This document shows, one piece after another, positions 9,609-16,761 of a stretch of 52,744 bases of DNA; within the stretch, counting starts at the first letter, position 1, and every line of letters begins with the position of its first letter. A program made the translations under genes and the position numbers. Source of the DNA: an uncultured Verrucomicrobiota bacterium (GTDB lineage Bacteria > Verrucomicrobiota > Verrucomicrobiia > Verrucomicrobiales > Verrucomicrobiaceae). The stretch lies in NCBI GenBank assembly GCA_903838675.1, contig CAILZI010000086.1, forward strand, positions 1-52,744, given 5' to 3'. Under the pieces are notes generated by a model. It was not told the DNA's origin, did no database searches, and worked only from the letters and a program-made list of their open reading frames with translations.

Positions 9609-12359
9609 TCATTTCTCATCCAGCCCACGGCGGATGCGGTACTTGATCGCCAGCTGATGCGCCGGGGAATTGGCAAAGGTGAGCCCTTTGATGCGGTCGA
9701 GCTGAAGCAGCGCGACGCTCTGCACCGCATGGTAATAGCTGCCACTGTGGGCGATGTTAAGCAGGCGGGTGAGGTAATCGAGCTGCAGGTTCTGGCGCAT
9801 GATGCTCACCGGCTTGGCCGGATCATCACCGGTGCAGATGGCGGTGGTGAGCGTGTTCATGACTTCATCCAAGCTGAGCTGGTTGCCATAGAGGGAGGTG
9901 TCCTCGATGCGCTCCAGCGTGCGAGCATGCAGGAGCTGGTCGAGCAGCCCGCGCTGGATGTTGAAAACACGCTCATGCAGCTTGGGATCTTCTCCTTCGT
10001 CATGATGATCAAAGCCACGGCGCTGCAGTTGCAGGTGCGTGTAGAGTTCAGGCGGAGCGGCCAGCGCATCGGGGGCAAAGGCATACTTCGCCAGCGCGGC
10101 GAGGGCCTGGCGTTGCTTGTCAGCCTCCACAGGCTTGAACGGCACGGTGGCCGGGGCCTGGCCCTGCACGGCACGCTCCACATAAACACCACCGACATAG
10201 CGTGAGATGGCGTTGAGCGAGCCGCTGGCTTCTTTGGTCAATGAGGCGAAAGCCTGCGCGACTTCCTGCCAGCTCTTGCCGGGATCTGAGACATCCTTGA
10301 GGATGTTGGCGAGTTCGACGCGGATGGTTTCACAGCGCTGTTCGGCGTAGGTGATGGCATCGCTGCTCATGTCATAGAGCATGGCGCGTGGATCGATGGC
10401 CTTGCCGGGCGCGCGCATGTCATCGGCGTCGTTGGCAAAGGCAAGCTCCGGCTGGTGCGAGAGCGCGGCGATGGCTTCAAGGCGCTTCGCTTCTTCGACG
10501 GGATCTTCCAAGGATTCGCTGTAGCCGTAATTGATCACCCAATGGTCATAGGGACCGGGTTTGGTGGTGAAGTACTGGCCCTGCTTCACGCCTTTCGGGG
10601 CGATGTTGATGGGCGGATAGTCCATGACAGAGCCAGTGAGGCCGGTCTTTTCGGTGAGCTCGGCGTTGTGGATGTCCTTGAGGGCGTGGAGCTGGCTGCC
10701 ACGGAAATTGTGGTTCAGCCCGAGTGTGTGGCCGACTTCGTGCAGGCTGAGGTAGTAGAGCGATTCTTTGATGAGGCGGTCCATCTCCACGCGGTCGCTC
10801 TTTTGCAGGCGCAGCATGGTCTGGCCAAACATGAGTCCGTTGCGGGCGGAGCCGCAGGCCTCGCAGGCGTTCGGGTCAAAGGACTTCGTTCCGCCTGCCG
10901 TCTCGGCACCCGTGCCCAGATCGGCGAAGAGCTTTTTGGTAAGCAGGCGCTTGGTAATGAAGCTGTACTCCAGCATGATGTCCGCACCGAGAATTTCACC
11001 CGTGCGTGGATTGGCAAAGCTGGGGCCGTAGCCGCCAAAGGGGGGATTCACACTGCTGGTCCAGCGCAGCACGTTGTGCTCGATGTCATCGGCGTCCCAT
11101 TTCGCATCGTCGGGCTGCTGCTTGACGACGACGGCATCTTTGAACCCGGCGGTCTCGAAGGCCTCATTCCACTTGAGCACGGCGGTGCGGATGGTGTCGC
11201 GAAACTCGACGGGCGTGGTGTTCTCGATCCAGAACACGATGGGCTCCACCGGCTCGCTCAGCGCCGTGCCGGGCTTCTTCTTCACCAGCCTCCAGCGGTG
11301 GATGACGTCCCGATACGGGGCCACGTCCGTGCTGGTCATGTCGGTGATCTGGTGCGTGAAATAGCCGATGCGTGGATCGTCGATGCGGGGCTTGTAGTCA
11401 CTCTCTGGCATGGCGATGAGAGTGTGCTGCACCTTCACGGTGATGTAGCGTGCGTTGGCCACATCCGCCTGGGTCTCCCAGGAGGGCATGGGATTTTCAA
11501 AGACGTACTCGGTCGTGACGGCGGTGTTTTTGGGGTAGCCGTTGATGCGCAGAATCTTGGATTTGGTTTCAGACAGCCTGCCCAGCACGGCTTTGTCGCC
11601 GCCATTGTTGCTGAACTTCACCTGAGAGAGGTTCTCACGCAGAAACAGATTTGTGCAGGGGATGAGATAGCCGTCATCGTCCTCTGCGGCGATCGTCTCA
11701 GTATCCAGAATGGCGCTGCTGGTGTTGGCCTTTTCGGCTTTGGCCAGCGCACTTTGCGGATCGAAATAGAGCTTGGTGTTTTGCTCGATGAGTTCGATGC
11801 GGTCAAACATTTTACGGATCGTGAAGACCAGCGAGTCACCATAACGTCCGCGGTTGTGGCCTGAGGCCACGGGACCGTCGACGCTGTGATTGAAGTAGAT
11901 GAATTCAGGGCCCAGCTGGCTCTTGGAAACAAACAGCCAGGGGTTGCCGTGCTCGAAATCCAAATAGGTGCGGAACAGCCCATCGATGCGTTTGAAGCCC
12001 TTGGTGAATTCAGCGACGGATTTGCGCTTGGGCTTGTTGTCCGCATCGCTGGTGCTCTTCGTCAGGGAGACGGTCGTCGGTGCCGCAGCAGGCGCGGCCG
12101 CTTGTGCTGGGGCTGCCGGTGTAGCTGGTGGATTGGAAGGCGCAGGCGGCGTGGGGGCTGGCGCTGGTTTGGCGGGTTCAGGCTTTGCAGGCTCGGGTTT
12201 CGGCTCCGGCTTGGGTTCGGGCTTAGGCTCAGGTTTCGGTTCTGGCTTGGGCTCCGGTTTTGCAGGAACCGGTTTCGGTTCAGGTTTTGCAGGGGCCGCT
12301 GGCAGGCTGGACAGAGGCAGAACTAGGGCTGAACACGCAATCAGAAGGCGGCGAGACAT
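9609..12359 (-). CDS. Exported zinc-dependent metalloprotease (DUF5117/DUF4953-type) with KPEP repeat
   Basis: A 916-residue protein starting at the ATG at 12359, where a signal peptide begins (MSRRLLIACSALVLPLSSLPAAPA). A Lys-Pro-Glu-Pro repeat and an Ala/Pro linker fill residues about 22-100, then a large globular region follows. The zinc site is H540-EVG-H544-TLGLN-H550, a metzincin-like HExxHxxGxxH motif. The upstream region (DLEHGNPWLFVSKSQLGPEF, VIRTAVLKWNEAFETAGF) resembles the DUF5117/DUF4953 family of secreted metalloproteases of Bacteroidetes and Verrucomicrobia. The repeat may act as a periplasmic or wall-spanning spacer. Substrates are unknown. It is transcribed divergently from the DUF1549 gene, with a 200-bp intergenic region between them. 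Confidence 0.85.
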   Translation of the reverse strand: MSRRLLIACSALVLPLSSLPAAPAKPEPKPVPAKPEPKPEPKPEPKPEPKPEPKPEPAKPEPAKPAPAPTPPAPSNPPATPAAPAQAAAPAAAPTTVSLTKSTSDADNKPKRKSVAEFTKGFKRIDGLFRTYLDFEHGNPWLFVSKSQLGPEFIYFNHSVDGPVASGHNRGRYGDSLVFTIRKMFDRIELIEQNTKLYFDPQSALAKAEKANTSSAILDTETIAAEDDDGYLIPCTNLFLRENLSQVKFSNNGGDKAVLGRLSETKSKILRINGYPKNTAVTTEYVFENPMPSWETQADVANARYITVKVQHTLIAMPESDYKPRIDDPRIGYFTHQITDMTSTDVAPYRDVIHRWRLVKKKPGTALSEPVEPIVFWIENTTPVEFRDTIRTAVLKWNEAFETAGFKDAVVVKQQPDDAKWDADDIEHNVLRWTSSVNPPFGGYGPSFANPRTGEILGADIMLEYSFITKRLLTKKLFADLGTGAETAGGTKSFDPNACEACGSARNGLMFGQTMLRLQKSDRVEMDRLIKESLYYLSLHEVGHTLGLNHNFRGSQLHALKDIHNAELTEKTGLTGSVMDYPPINIAPKGVKQGQYFTTKPGPYDHWVINYGYSESLEDPVEEAKRLEAIAALSHQPELAFANDADDMRAPGKAIDPRAMLYDMSSDAITYAEQRCETIRVELANILKDVSDPGKSWQEVAQAFASLTKEASGSLNAISRYVGGVYVERAVQGQAPATVPFKPVEADKQRQALAALAKYAFAPDALAAPPELYTHLQLQRRGFDHHDEGEDPKLHERVFNIQRGLLDQLLHARTLERIEDTSLYGNQLSLDEVMNTLTTAICTGDDPAKPVSIMRQNLQLDYLTRLLNIAHSGSYYHAVQSVALLQLDRIKGLTFANSPAHQLAIKYRIRRGLDEK
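12160..12300 (-). repeat. Short in-gene tandem repeat encoding Lys-Pro-Glu-Pro units
   Basis: The DNA repeats variants of a GGYTYNGGYTYNGGY pattern on the plus strand, encoding about eight KPEP-like tetrapeptides just after the signal peptide of the metalloprotease. Such 12-bp units are prone to slippage in frame, so the spacer length may vary between strains. Confidence 0.75.
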
Positions 12360-12559
12360 GGCGAAAACAGGGTGGTGGGTGGTCGGAAATGCGACAATAC
12401 CTGACACAACGTGCCAGTGGCGAGATCATTGTATAAAATTGTGGTGCACCGTCTGAAGGGCTGGCGGCAGAAGATCCCGCATACCCCTTTTTGCGCATTT
12501 AATGGTAAGAAGGGTGAAGGTCCTGCGTTTTCGCGGCTGGATCCCCCTCCACCCCCTTC

Positions 12560-14725
12560 ATGAAAGACCTCCGCCTCCTCCTCGCATGCCTGCTTGCCTC
12601 CGCCACGCTGCAAGCGGCTCCTTTGCCGGAAAGCCAGAAGATTGACCAGTTCCTCAGCCAGGACTGGGAAAAAGCCGGCCTCAAGCCGAACCTACCCGCC
12701 AGCGATGAGGTGCTCGTGCGCAGACTTTACCTGGACATCGCCGGGCGCATTCCCACTCTTGAGGAAGCCCAGGCCTACATCAGCTCCAAGGATCCGCAGA
12801 AGCGCACCAAGCTCATCGACACCCTGCTGGCTTCCGATGGCTACACCAGCCACATGTTCAACTACTGGGCCGATGTGCTGCGCCTGACCGACAATGTGAA
12901 GGGCCGCATCACCGCCGAGGCCTACGAGGAATGGCTCAAGAAGCAGGTCAAAGAAAATGTGCCCTATGACAAGTTCGTGAAAAACCTCCTCACCACCGAC
13001 GGTGGTGTGTGGGACAGCGGCAGCATCGGTTTCTGGCAGCGGGATGAAAACAAGCTCGATCATCTGGCCTACACTGTGCAGGTCTTCCTAGGCACCAGCA
13101 TCGTCTGCGCGCAGTGCCACAACCACCCCTTCGACAAGTGGTCGCAGATGGACTACTACCACATGGCCGCCTTCACCTACGGCATGGACACAAAAAGCCG
13201 TGGTGTGGATTTCAAGAACAACAAACCCAAAGTCGTGGAGCTCGACAAGAAAGTCGTCAAGGCCATGAGCAACGAGGAGAAGAAAGCCTACCGCGCCAAG
13301 CTGCAGGCGGACAAAAAAGCGGAAGATTCCAAAGTCAGCAAGGAGGACATGCAGCAGGTCAAACGCGCCATGCAGGACGTGATGAAGCCGCTGCGCTACA
13401 CCAGCGCCGAGTGGCAGGATGGCAAGCTCCCCAGCCTGCCCCCAGACTACAAATACCCAGATGCCAAACCCGGCCAGAAGGTGGAACCCAAGACACTGTT
13501 TGGCGCGGATGCCGTCATCAAGCCCGGTGAAAACCAGCTGGATGCCTTTGCCGACTGGATGACAAGCCCGGAAAACCCGCGCTTCACCACTGTGATCGCC
13601 AATCGCATGTGGAAGAAAGCCTTTGGCGTCGGCTTGATCGAACCCGTCGATGAAATGACCGACAGCACGGTCGCCAGCAATCCGGCGCTGATGGAATACC
13701 TCGGCCAGCTGATGATCGAGAAACAATACTCGCTCAAATCCTTCCTGCGGGTGCTTTACAACACCGACACCTACCAGCGCGCCGCCACCACGCATGAAGT
13801 ACCGCTCGGCGAGACCTACCACTTCACCGGCCCCATCCTGCGCCGCATGAGCGCCGAGCAGATCTGGGACTCCTTTGTCACGCTCTCCAAGGGCAATGTC
13901 GATGACACCGTCGATGACGAGAACACCCGTCTGCACCAGTATCTCGATGATCTCTCCATGTTCCTCGGCACGGTCAAATCCAAGGGTGCAGAAGGTCTGG
14001 TGCAGGTCGCCAAGGAGGGTCGGGCCAAACTGGATGCCAATCAAAAGAAGATTGATGCGATGAAAGCCAGGCTCGAAGCTGACAAGGCGAAGGGAATCGA
14101 CACCACTGCCGCCACCAAAGCACTCGCCAAAGAAGCCAGCAGCCTGCGCAAATCTTCTGAAAAGGACATCCTCGTCGCCCTGCTCGGCAAAGATCGTGCA
14201 GATGATCTGCGCGAGGGCTATCGGCCTGAGAAACCTGGCAAGGAAAAGCAGCCGCAGGTTGATCCCAAGATGCTTGAATCCATGACCAAGGAACAGCGCA
14301 AGGAGTTCATGAAAACCTACAAACGCAGCGGCGGCGGCAAAGATGCCATGGGTCTCACCTCCCGTGCTTCTGAGCAGCCCAGTCCGGCACGCCCCGGCAC
14401 CTTCCTGCGCACCTTCGGCCAGAGCGACCGCGAACTCATTCAAAATGCCAGCGACGATGCCTCCGTGCCGCAGGCCCTCACCTTGCTGAACGGTCCCGCT
14501 GCCGATGTGATCAACAACCCGGCTTCCAAATTGAATCAAGCGCTCGCCAAGGCCGGTTCACCTTCAGACAAAATAGCCACTCTCTATCAGGCGCTCCTGA
14601 GTCGCTCCCCCACGACCGATGAACAGGCCATTCTCAATGACGTCATCAAAGAGCGTGGAGACAAGGCCGTCGCGGATGTCACCCACGCGCTCATCACCGG
14701 CTCCCAGTTCCTCTTCGTCCAATAA
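12560..14725 (+). CDS. DUF1549/DUF1553 domain-containing secreted protein
   Basis: A 721-residue exported protein with signal peptide MKDLRLLLACLLASATLQA. Residues about 25-220 match the DUF1549 pattern (LVRRLYLDIAGRIPT, FNYWADVLRL) and contain one possible haem-attachment motif, C183-AQ-C186-H187, in the usual place (IVCAQCHNHPFDKW). Residues about 330-715 match DUF1553 (NPRFTTVIANRMWKKAFGVG, FDRELIQNASDD-like end). A Lys-rich insert with coiled-coil character lies about 480-600. Family members are abundant in Planctomycetes and Verrucomicrobia and are paired with DUF1501 genes, as here (19-bp gap). A role in extracellular polysaccharide or sulfated-glycan handling is often suggested, but the biochemistry is not established. 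Unlike many planctomycete members it has no separate N-terminal cytochrome domain. Confidence 0.9.
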   Translation: MKDLRLLLACLLASATLQAAPLPESQKIDQFLSQDWEKAGLKPNLPASDEVLVRRLYLDIAGRIPTLEEAQAYISSKDPQKRTKLIDTLLASDGYTSHMFNYWADVLRLTDNVKGRITAEAYEEWLKKQVKENVPYDKFVKNLLTTDGGVWDSGSIGFWQRDENKLDHLAYTVQVFLGTSIVCAQCHNHPFDKWSQMDYYHMAAFTYGMDTKSRGVDFKNNKPKVVELDKKVVKAMSNEEKKAYRAKLQADKKAEDSKVSKEDMQQVKRAMQDVMKPLRYTSAEWQDGKLPSLPPDYKYPDAKPGQKVEPKTLFGADAVIKPGENQLDAFADWMTSPENPRFTTVIANRMWKKAFGVGLIEPVDEMTDSTVASNPALMEYLGQLMIEKQYSLKSFLRVLYNTDTYQRAATTHEVPLGETYHFTGPILRRMSAEQIWDSFVTLSKGNVDDTVDDENTRLHQYLDDLSMFLGTVKSKGAEGLVQVAKEGRAKLDANQKKIDAMKARLEADKAKGIDTTAATKALAKEASSLRKSSEKDILVALLGKDRADDLREGYRPEKPGKEKQPQVDPKMLESMTKEQRKEFMKTYKRSGGGKDAMGLTSRASEQPSPARPGTFLRTFGQSDRELIQNASDDASVPQALTLLNGPAADVINNPASKLNQALAKAGSPSDKIATLYQALLSRSPTTDEQAILNDVIKERGDKAVADVTHALITGSQFLFVQ

Positions 14726-14744
14726 TCCTCACGTCTGCATCTTC

Positions 14745-16043
14745 ATGAAATCCCTCCTCCATTCCTGTGACGATGTCACACGTCGTGACTTTGCCAAAAA
14801 CATCGCCAAGACCTGCCTCGGTGTTTCGGTGATGAGCGCCCTGGCACCTCGCGGATATGCTGCGCCATTTGAAGGCTCCAGCAAGGCCAGGCAGGCCGCC
14901 ACCGCCAAGCGTGTCATCTATCTCTACATGTCCGGCGGCATGACGCATCTGGACACCTTTGGCTGCGTGCCCGGTGCCGACACCATGGGCGGCACCAAGA
15001 CCATCCCCACCAGTGCGGATGGCGTGCAGATCGGCGAACTCCTCCCGCACACCGCGAAGATGATGCATCGCGGAGCCATCATCAATTCGCTCTCCTCGAC
15101 CCAGGGCGCGCATGCGCAGGGGAACTACTTCCAGCACACCAGCTACACCATGCGCGGCGCCACTCGGCATCCTTCCATGGGAGCCTGGATGCAGAAATTT
15201 CAGGGCAAAGGCAATGCCGATCTGCCCGGCTCCGTCATCATCACCAATGACAGCAAGCACCCCGGCGGTGGTTTCTTCGAAGCCGCCTGTCAGCCGCTCA
15301 TCCTCAATGATCCCGCTCGCGGACTGCAAAACAGCCGCCGTCCAGGCGCACTCAGCGAAAACGACTTTGATTACCGCCTCGGCTTGTCCGCCAAGCTCGA
15401 CCAAGGCTTCCAGCAGGCCTACAACTACAAAAACGTCAAAGCCTACGCCGACGTCTATAAAGACGCCATCAAGGTCATGAAGAGCGAAGATCTCGATGCC
15501 TTCGACCTCAGCAAGGAATCCCCCGAAACCCATGCGGAATACGGTGACGGCACCTTCGCGCAGGGCTGCCTTCTCGCCCGCCGCCTCGTTGAGCACGGTG
15601 TGCGCTTTGTGGAAGTGAACCTCGGCGGCTGGGACATGCATCAGGACATCGGCGCCCGTCTGCCCGAGCGCTGTGGCGATCTCGATCAGGCGCTGGGTAC
15701 GTTGCTCACCGACCTCCAACGTCGCGGCCTGCTTGACGACACCCTCGTCGTCCTCACCTCCGAGTTCGGCCGCACACCGAAGATTAATCAAAACGACGGT
15801 CGCGACCACTACCCGAAAGCCTTCAGCTCCGTGCTCTGGGGCGGCGGCATCGCCGGTGGTCAGGTCTATGGCAAGACCGACAAGGGCATCGAAGTCACCG
15901 AAAACAAAGTCAGCGTCCCCGACTTCAACGCCACCATCGCCTACGCCCTCGGCCTGCCGCTTGATCTCGTTCTCTACAGCAGCACCAAACGTCCCTTCAC
16001 CGTGACGGACAAGGGGCAGCCGATAACGAGCTTGTTTGCATAA
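14745..16043 (+). CDS. DUF1501 domain-containing protein (sulfatase-like fold), Tat-type N-terminus
   Basis: A 432-residue protein. The ATG at 14745 gives a natural N-terminus with a twin-arginine-like signal (TRRDFAKNIAKTCLGVSVMS), suggesting folded export. The core shows DUF1501 hallmarks: YLYMSGGMTHLDTF, SSTQGAHAQGNYFQHTSY, GVRFVEVNLGGWDMHQD, and TSEFGRTPKINQNDGRDHYPKAFS near the C-terminus, which are alkaline-phosphatase/sulfatase-like metal-site regions. It follows the DUF1549/DUF1553 gene by 19 bp and almost certainly shares its transcript; the two families are nearly always adjacent. A hydrolase role on an extracellular substrate is inferred from the fold, not shown. Confidence 0.9.
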   Translation: MKSLLHSCDDVTRRDFAKNIAKTCLGVSVMSALAPRGYAAPFEGSSKARQAATAKRVIYLYMSGGMTHLDTFGCVPGADTMGGTKTIPTSADGVQIGELLPHTAKMMHRGAIINSLSSTQGAHAQGNYFQHTSYTMRGATRHPSMGAWMQKFQGKGNADLPGSVIITNDSKHPGGGFFEAACQPLILNDPARGLQNSRRPGALSENDFDYRLGLSAKLDQGFQQAYNYKNVKAYADVYKDAIKVMKSEDLDAFDLSKESPETHAEYGDGTFAQGCLLARRLVEHGVRFVEVNLGGWDMHQDIGARLPERCGDLDQALGTLLTDLQRRGLLDDTLVVLTSEFGRTPKINQNDGRDHYPKAFSSVLWGGGIAGGQVYGKTDKGIEVTENKVSVPDFNATIAYALGLPLDLVLYSSTKRPFTVTDKGQPITSLFA

Positions 16044-16047
16044 AGTT

Positions 16048-16070
16048 GACCAGTTGCGCCGCAACTGGTC
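16048..16070. terminator. Perfect 10-bp hairpin after the DUF1501 gene
   Basis: GACCAGTTGC-GCC-GCAACTGGTC is a perfect 10-bp stem with a 3-nt loop, 4 bp after the DUF1501 stop. There is no U-tract after it (TCCCCGCC), so it may terminate weakly, need a factor, or be a dispersed palindromic element. Confidence 0.5.
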
Positions 16071-16201
16071 TCCCCGCCTGACAACGCGTGAAGCGTCTTC
16101 GCCTTACTAGATCTCCCTGTGTTCTCGCGACGCATAACGGTTGCCAGGGCGGAGGATAGCGCCGCACTTGCATTCAGCTTCTTCGAGACCATCTTTCCAC
16201 C

Positions 16202-16411
16202 ATGATATCTCAGGAAACCATCATGGCTGATTTGGAATCTCTACCTGCGACCGCACTTCAATGTGTGGCAGATTTCGTACATCAGATGCGCCAACGTGCC
16301 TCTGCGGATCGGCAGGCGGCCTTCGATGCTTCCTTCGGCTGCATGACGAAAGACGAGGCGGACGCGTTTGATCGTGTGATCGAGGAAGGTTGCGAACGCA
16401 TTGAGCCATGA
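16202..16411 (+). CDS. VapB-like antitoxin (small DUF2281-like protein)
   Basis: A 69-residue protein, or 62 residues if the second ATG at 16223 is used. The N-terminal part (LPATALQCVADFVHQMRQRA) resembles the short helix of DUF2281-type antitoxins, and the C-terminal part (MTKDEADAFDRVIEEGCERIEP) is an acidic tail typical of toxin-binding segments. Its stop overlaps the start of the PIN-domain stub in an ATGA arrangement, the usual layout of a type II toxin-antitoxin pair. The toxin partner is truncated, so this antitoxin is probably an orphan remnant. Confidence 0.6.
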   Translation: MISQETIMADLESLPATALQCVADFVHQMRQRASADRQAAFDASFGCMTKDEADAFDRVIEEGCERIEP

Positions 16412-16545
16412 ACGAATTTGCGCTGGATACCAACAACGTCAGCGCGCATTTGCGTGGCGATGCGGCGGTCGGAGCCCAAATCCAGGCGAACACCCGGCTT
16501 TCCATGCCCGTCACGGTTTTGGGAGAGCTTTATTTCAAAGCGTAG
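16408..16545 (+). pseudogene. Truncated VapC-like PIN-domain toxin
   Basis: Starting at the overlapping ATG, the frame reads MNEFALDTNNVSAHLRGD, then PVTVLGELYFKA, and then a TAG. This matches the first third of a VapC RNase (first catalytic Asp in LDTN, and the Glu of the GEL motif), normally about 130 residues. The rest of the PIN domain, including the later acidic residues, is absent: beyond the stop the same frame encodes an unrelated fragment. The gene is therefore broken by a deletion or recombination junction near 16545. Confidence 0.65.
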
Positions 16546-16551
16546 CAACGA

Positions 16552-16755
16552 GCTGATCCCCTCGAGTTCATTTTCGGCGACCTCCTCGCCAGCTTCACTC
16601 CGGAGGAAGAGCGCATCGTCGCCACCCTCAGCTACCCCACCGAACCCATCCCCGTCACCGCTATCGCCGAGATCAGCGGCGTCGATGAACCCAGAACCCG
16701 CCGCGCCCTCAAGCTCCTCACCAACTGCTCCAGCGTCGGTAAATGCCATAGTGCA
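16552..16755 (+). pseudogene. Fragment resembling a STAND/NB-ARC-type ATPase helical region
   Basis: In the same frame as the toxin stub, after its stop, about 68 codons read PLEFIFGDLLASFTPEEE, then RIVATLSYPTEPIPVTAIA and DEPRTRRALKLLTNCS. This looks like the winged-helix segment that follows the nucleotide-binding domain in STAND/AAA ATPases (FIFGDLLxxFTPxExxIVxTLSYPTEP). No start or full domain is present, and it runs into the convergent 3' end of the intact NB-ARC gene. It is read as debris of a second, related gene. The assignment is by pattern only. Confidence 0.45.
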
Positions 16756-16761
16756 GGGATT

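Noticed and set aside
10455..11864. Long open frame opposite the metalloprotease
   Set aside because: Antisense shadow of a gene with a clear zinc motif and domain pattern.
11968..12456. Gly-rich repeat protein on the plus strand
   Set aside because: It is the antisense reading of the Lys-Pro-Glu-Pro spacer of the metalloprotease.
13088..14539. Long open frame opposite the DUF1549/DUF1553 gene
   Set aside because: Antisense shadow; the sense strand carries signal peptide, CxxCH and family motifs.
14694..16064. 456-codon frame opposite the DUF1501 gene
   Set aside because: Antisense shadow without start context or recognisable domains.
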